Source: Malaciobacter halophilus
GTDB taxonomy: Bacteria; Campylobacterota; Campylobacteria; Campylobacterales; Arcobacteraceae
Direction of reading: 5' to 3'
DNA: 64,000 bases
NCBI RefSeq assembly: GCF_002837275.1
Contig: NZ_NXIF01000032.1
Location: 1 to 64,000 of the forward strand
The notes beneath the pieces were generated by a model, which ran no database searches, was not told the DNA's origin, and saw nothing but the letters and a program-made list of their open reading frames with translations. Shown piece after piece: positions 63,752 through 64,000 of the stretch; the first letter of the stretch is position 1; each line of letters begins with the position of its first letter. Both the position numbers and the translations under genes were made by a program.

Positions 63752-64000
63752 ATGGCTAAAAAGAAAAAATCACTATTTGAGTGTCAACACTGTGGAGAAC
63801 AAGCAACAAAATGGCTTGGTAAATGTCCAAACTGTGGCAGTTGGGATAGTTTCATAGAACTAAATGAAGAACAACAAGAGATTTTAAAAAAAACAACAAA
63901 ACTTGTATCAACAACATCTAAAGCTAAGCCTATTACACAAATAGAACAAGATGATATTACAAGATTTAGTTCAAATAATAGTGAATTTGATTTAGTATTA
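63752..64000 (+). CDS. radA: DNA repair protein RadA (N-terminal part; runs off window)
   Basis: The frame opens with MAKKKKSLFECQHCGEQATK and is still open at the window end (83 codons seen). It has the RadA C4 zinc finger (C11, C14, C25 and C28, CQHC and CPNC) with WLGKCPNCGSWDSF between and after. The RecA-like ATPase and Lon-like domains would follow beyond 64000. RadA is a branch-migration helicase in recombination repair. AAAGG lies about 10 nt before the ATG. Confidence 0.95.
   Translation, partial: MAKKKKSLFECQHCGEQATKWLGKCPNCGSWDSFIELNEEQQEILKKTTKLVSTTSKAKPITQIEQDDITRFSSNNSEFDLVL

Overview
The window is AT-rich, tightly packed bacterial DNA. The gene set points to Campylobacterota, most likely a free-living or marine relative of Arcobacter (Arcobacteraceae): three Campylobacterota-style chemoreceptors, two Na+/H+ antiporters (NhaD and NhaC type), a TsdA-type thiosulfate/tetrathionate cytochrome, RNase Y, several small conserved hypotheticals, and promoters that show a clear TATAAT but little -35. 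The placement is inferred from gene content and codon use, not from a marker-gene tree.

Layout. 1-6.9 kb: initiator tRNA, small unknown genes, universal stress protein, PlsC acyltransferase, hydrolase, DUF6172 and DUF3144 proteins, pentapeptide protein, cold-shock protein, HAD phosphatase and a DMT exporter. 7.0-13.35 kb: an accessory island with every intact gene on the minus strand (two unknown ORFs, a Phd/RelE-type toxin-antitoxin pair, a CRISPR array, and a compact Cas13-like effector with two HEPN RX4H motifs). It is capped by a decayed integron-type integrase on the plus strand and abuts the 3' end of guaA. 13.4-21.9 kb: guaA, zinc-ribbon protein, nhaD, nadB with a small lipoprotein gene, DciA-like protein, YgjP-like peptidase, aminotransferase, CDF transporter and rhodanese. 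22-26 kb: two convergent chemoreceptors. 26-29 kb: metE and an unknown gene. 29-37.7 kb: pyruvate dehydrogenase operon (aceE-aceF-lpdA) divergent from lipoate ligase, lipA and mdh. 38-46.5 kb: Uup-like ABC-F ATPase, YqeY, a diguanylate cyclase and an HD-GYP protein, TIGR02757 protein, nitroreductase and SDR. 46.5-54.5 kb: NhaC, an orphan peptide permease, rsmD, purE-purK, PepSY protein, RNase Y and 5-formyl-THF cyclo-ligase. 54.5-60 kb: TlpA-like lipoprotein, ftsY, a Cache sensor / OmpR regulator / histidine kinase operon, then tsdA. 60-64 kb: YqiA esterase, DMT exporter, third chemoreceptor and the start of radA.

The most interesting region is the island. It holds a stand-alone type VI CRISPR system: one 839-aa effector (most Cas13a are about 1,100-1,400 aa), eight repeats whose minus-strand form resembles type VI-A repeats, and no cas1, cas2 or accessory gene. 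The genes all point away from the integrase remnant, and related dyads or short repeats lie after several of them, as gene cassettes of an integron would. The dyads do not meet the textbook attC consensus, so this is a hypothesis. Elsewhere, the likely functional modules are the PDH-lipoylation-MDH cluster, the paired c-di-GMP enzymes, and the putative sensor operon next to TsdA.
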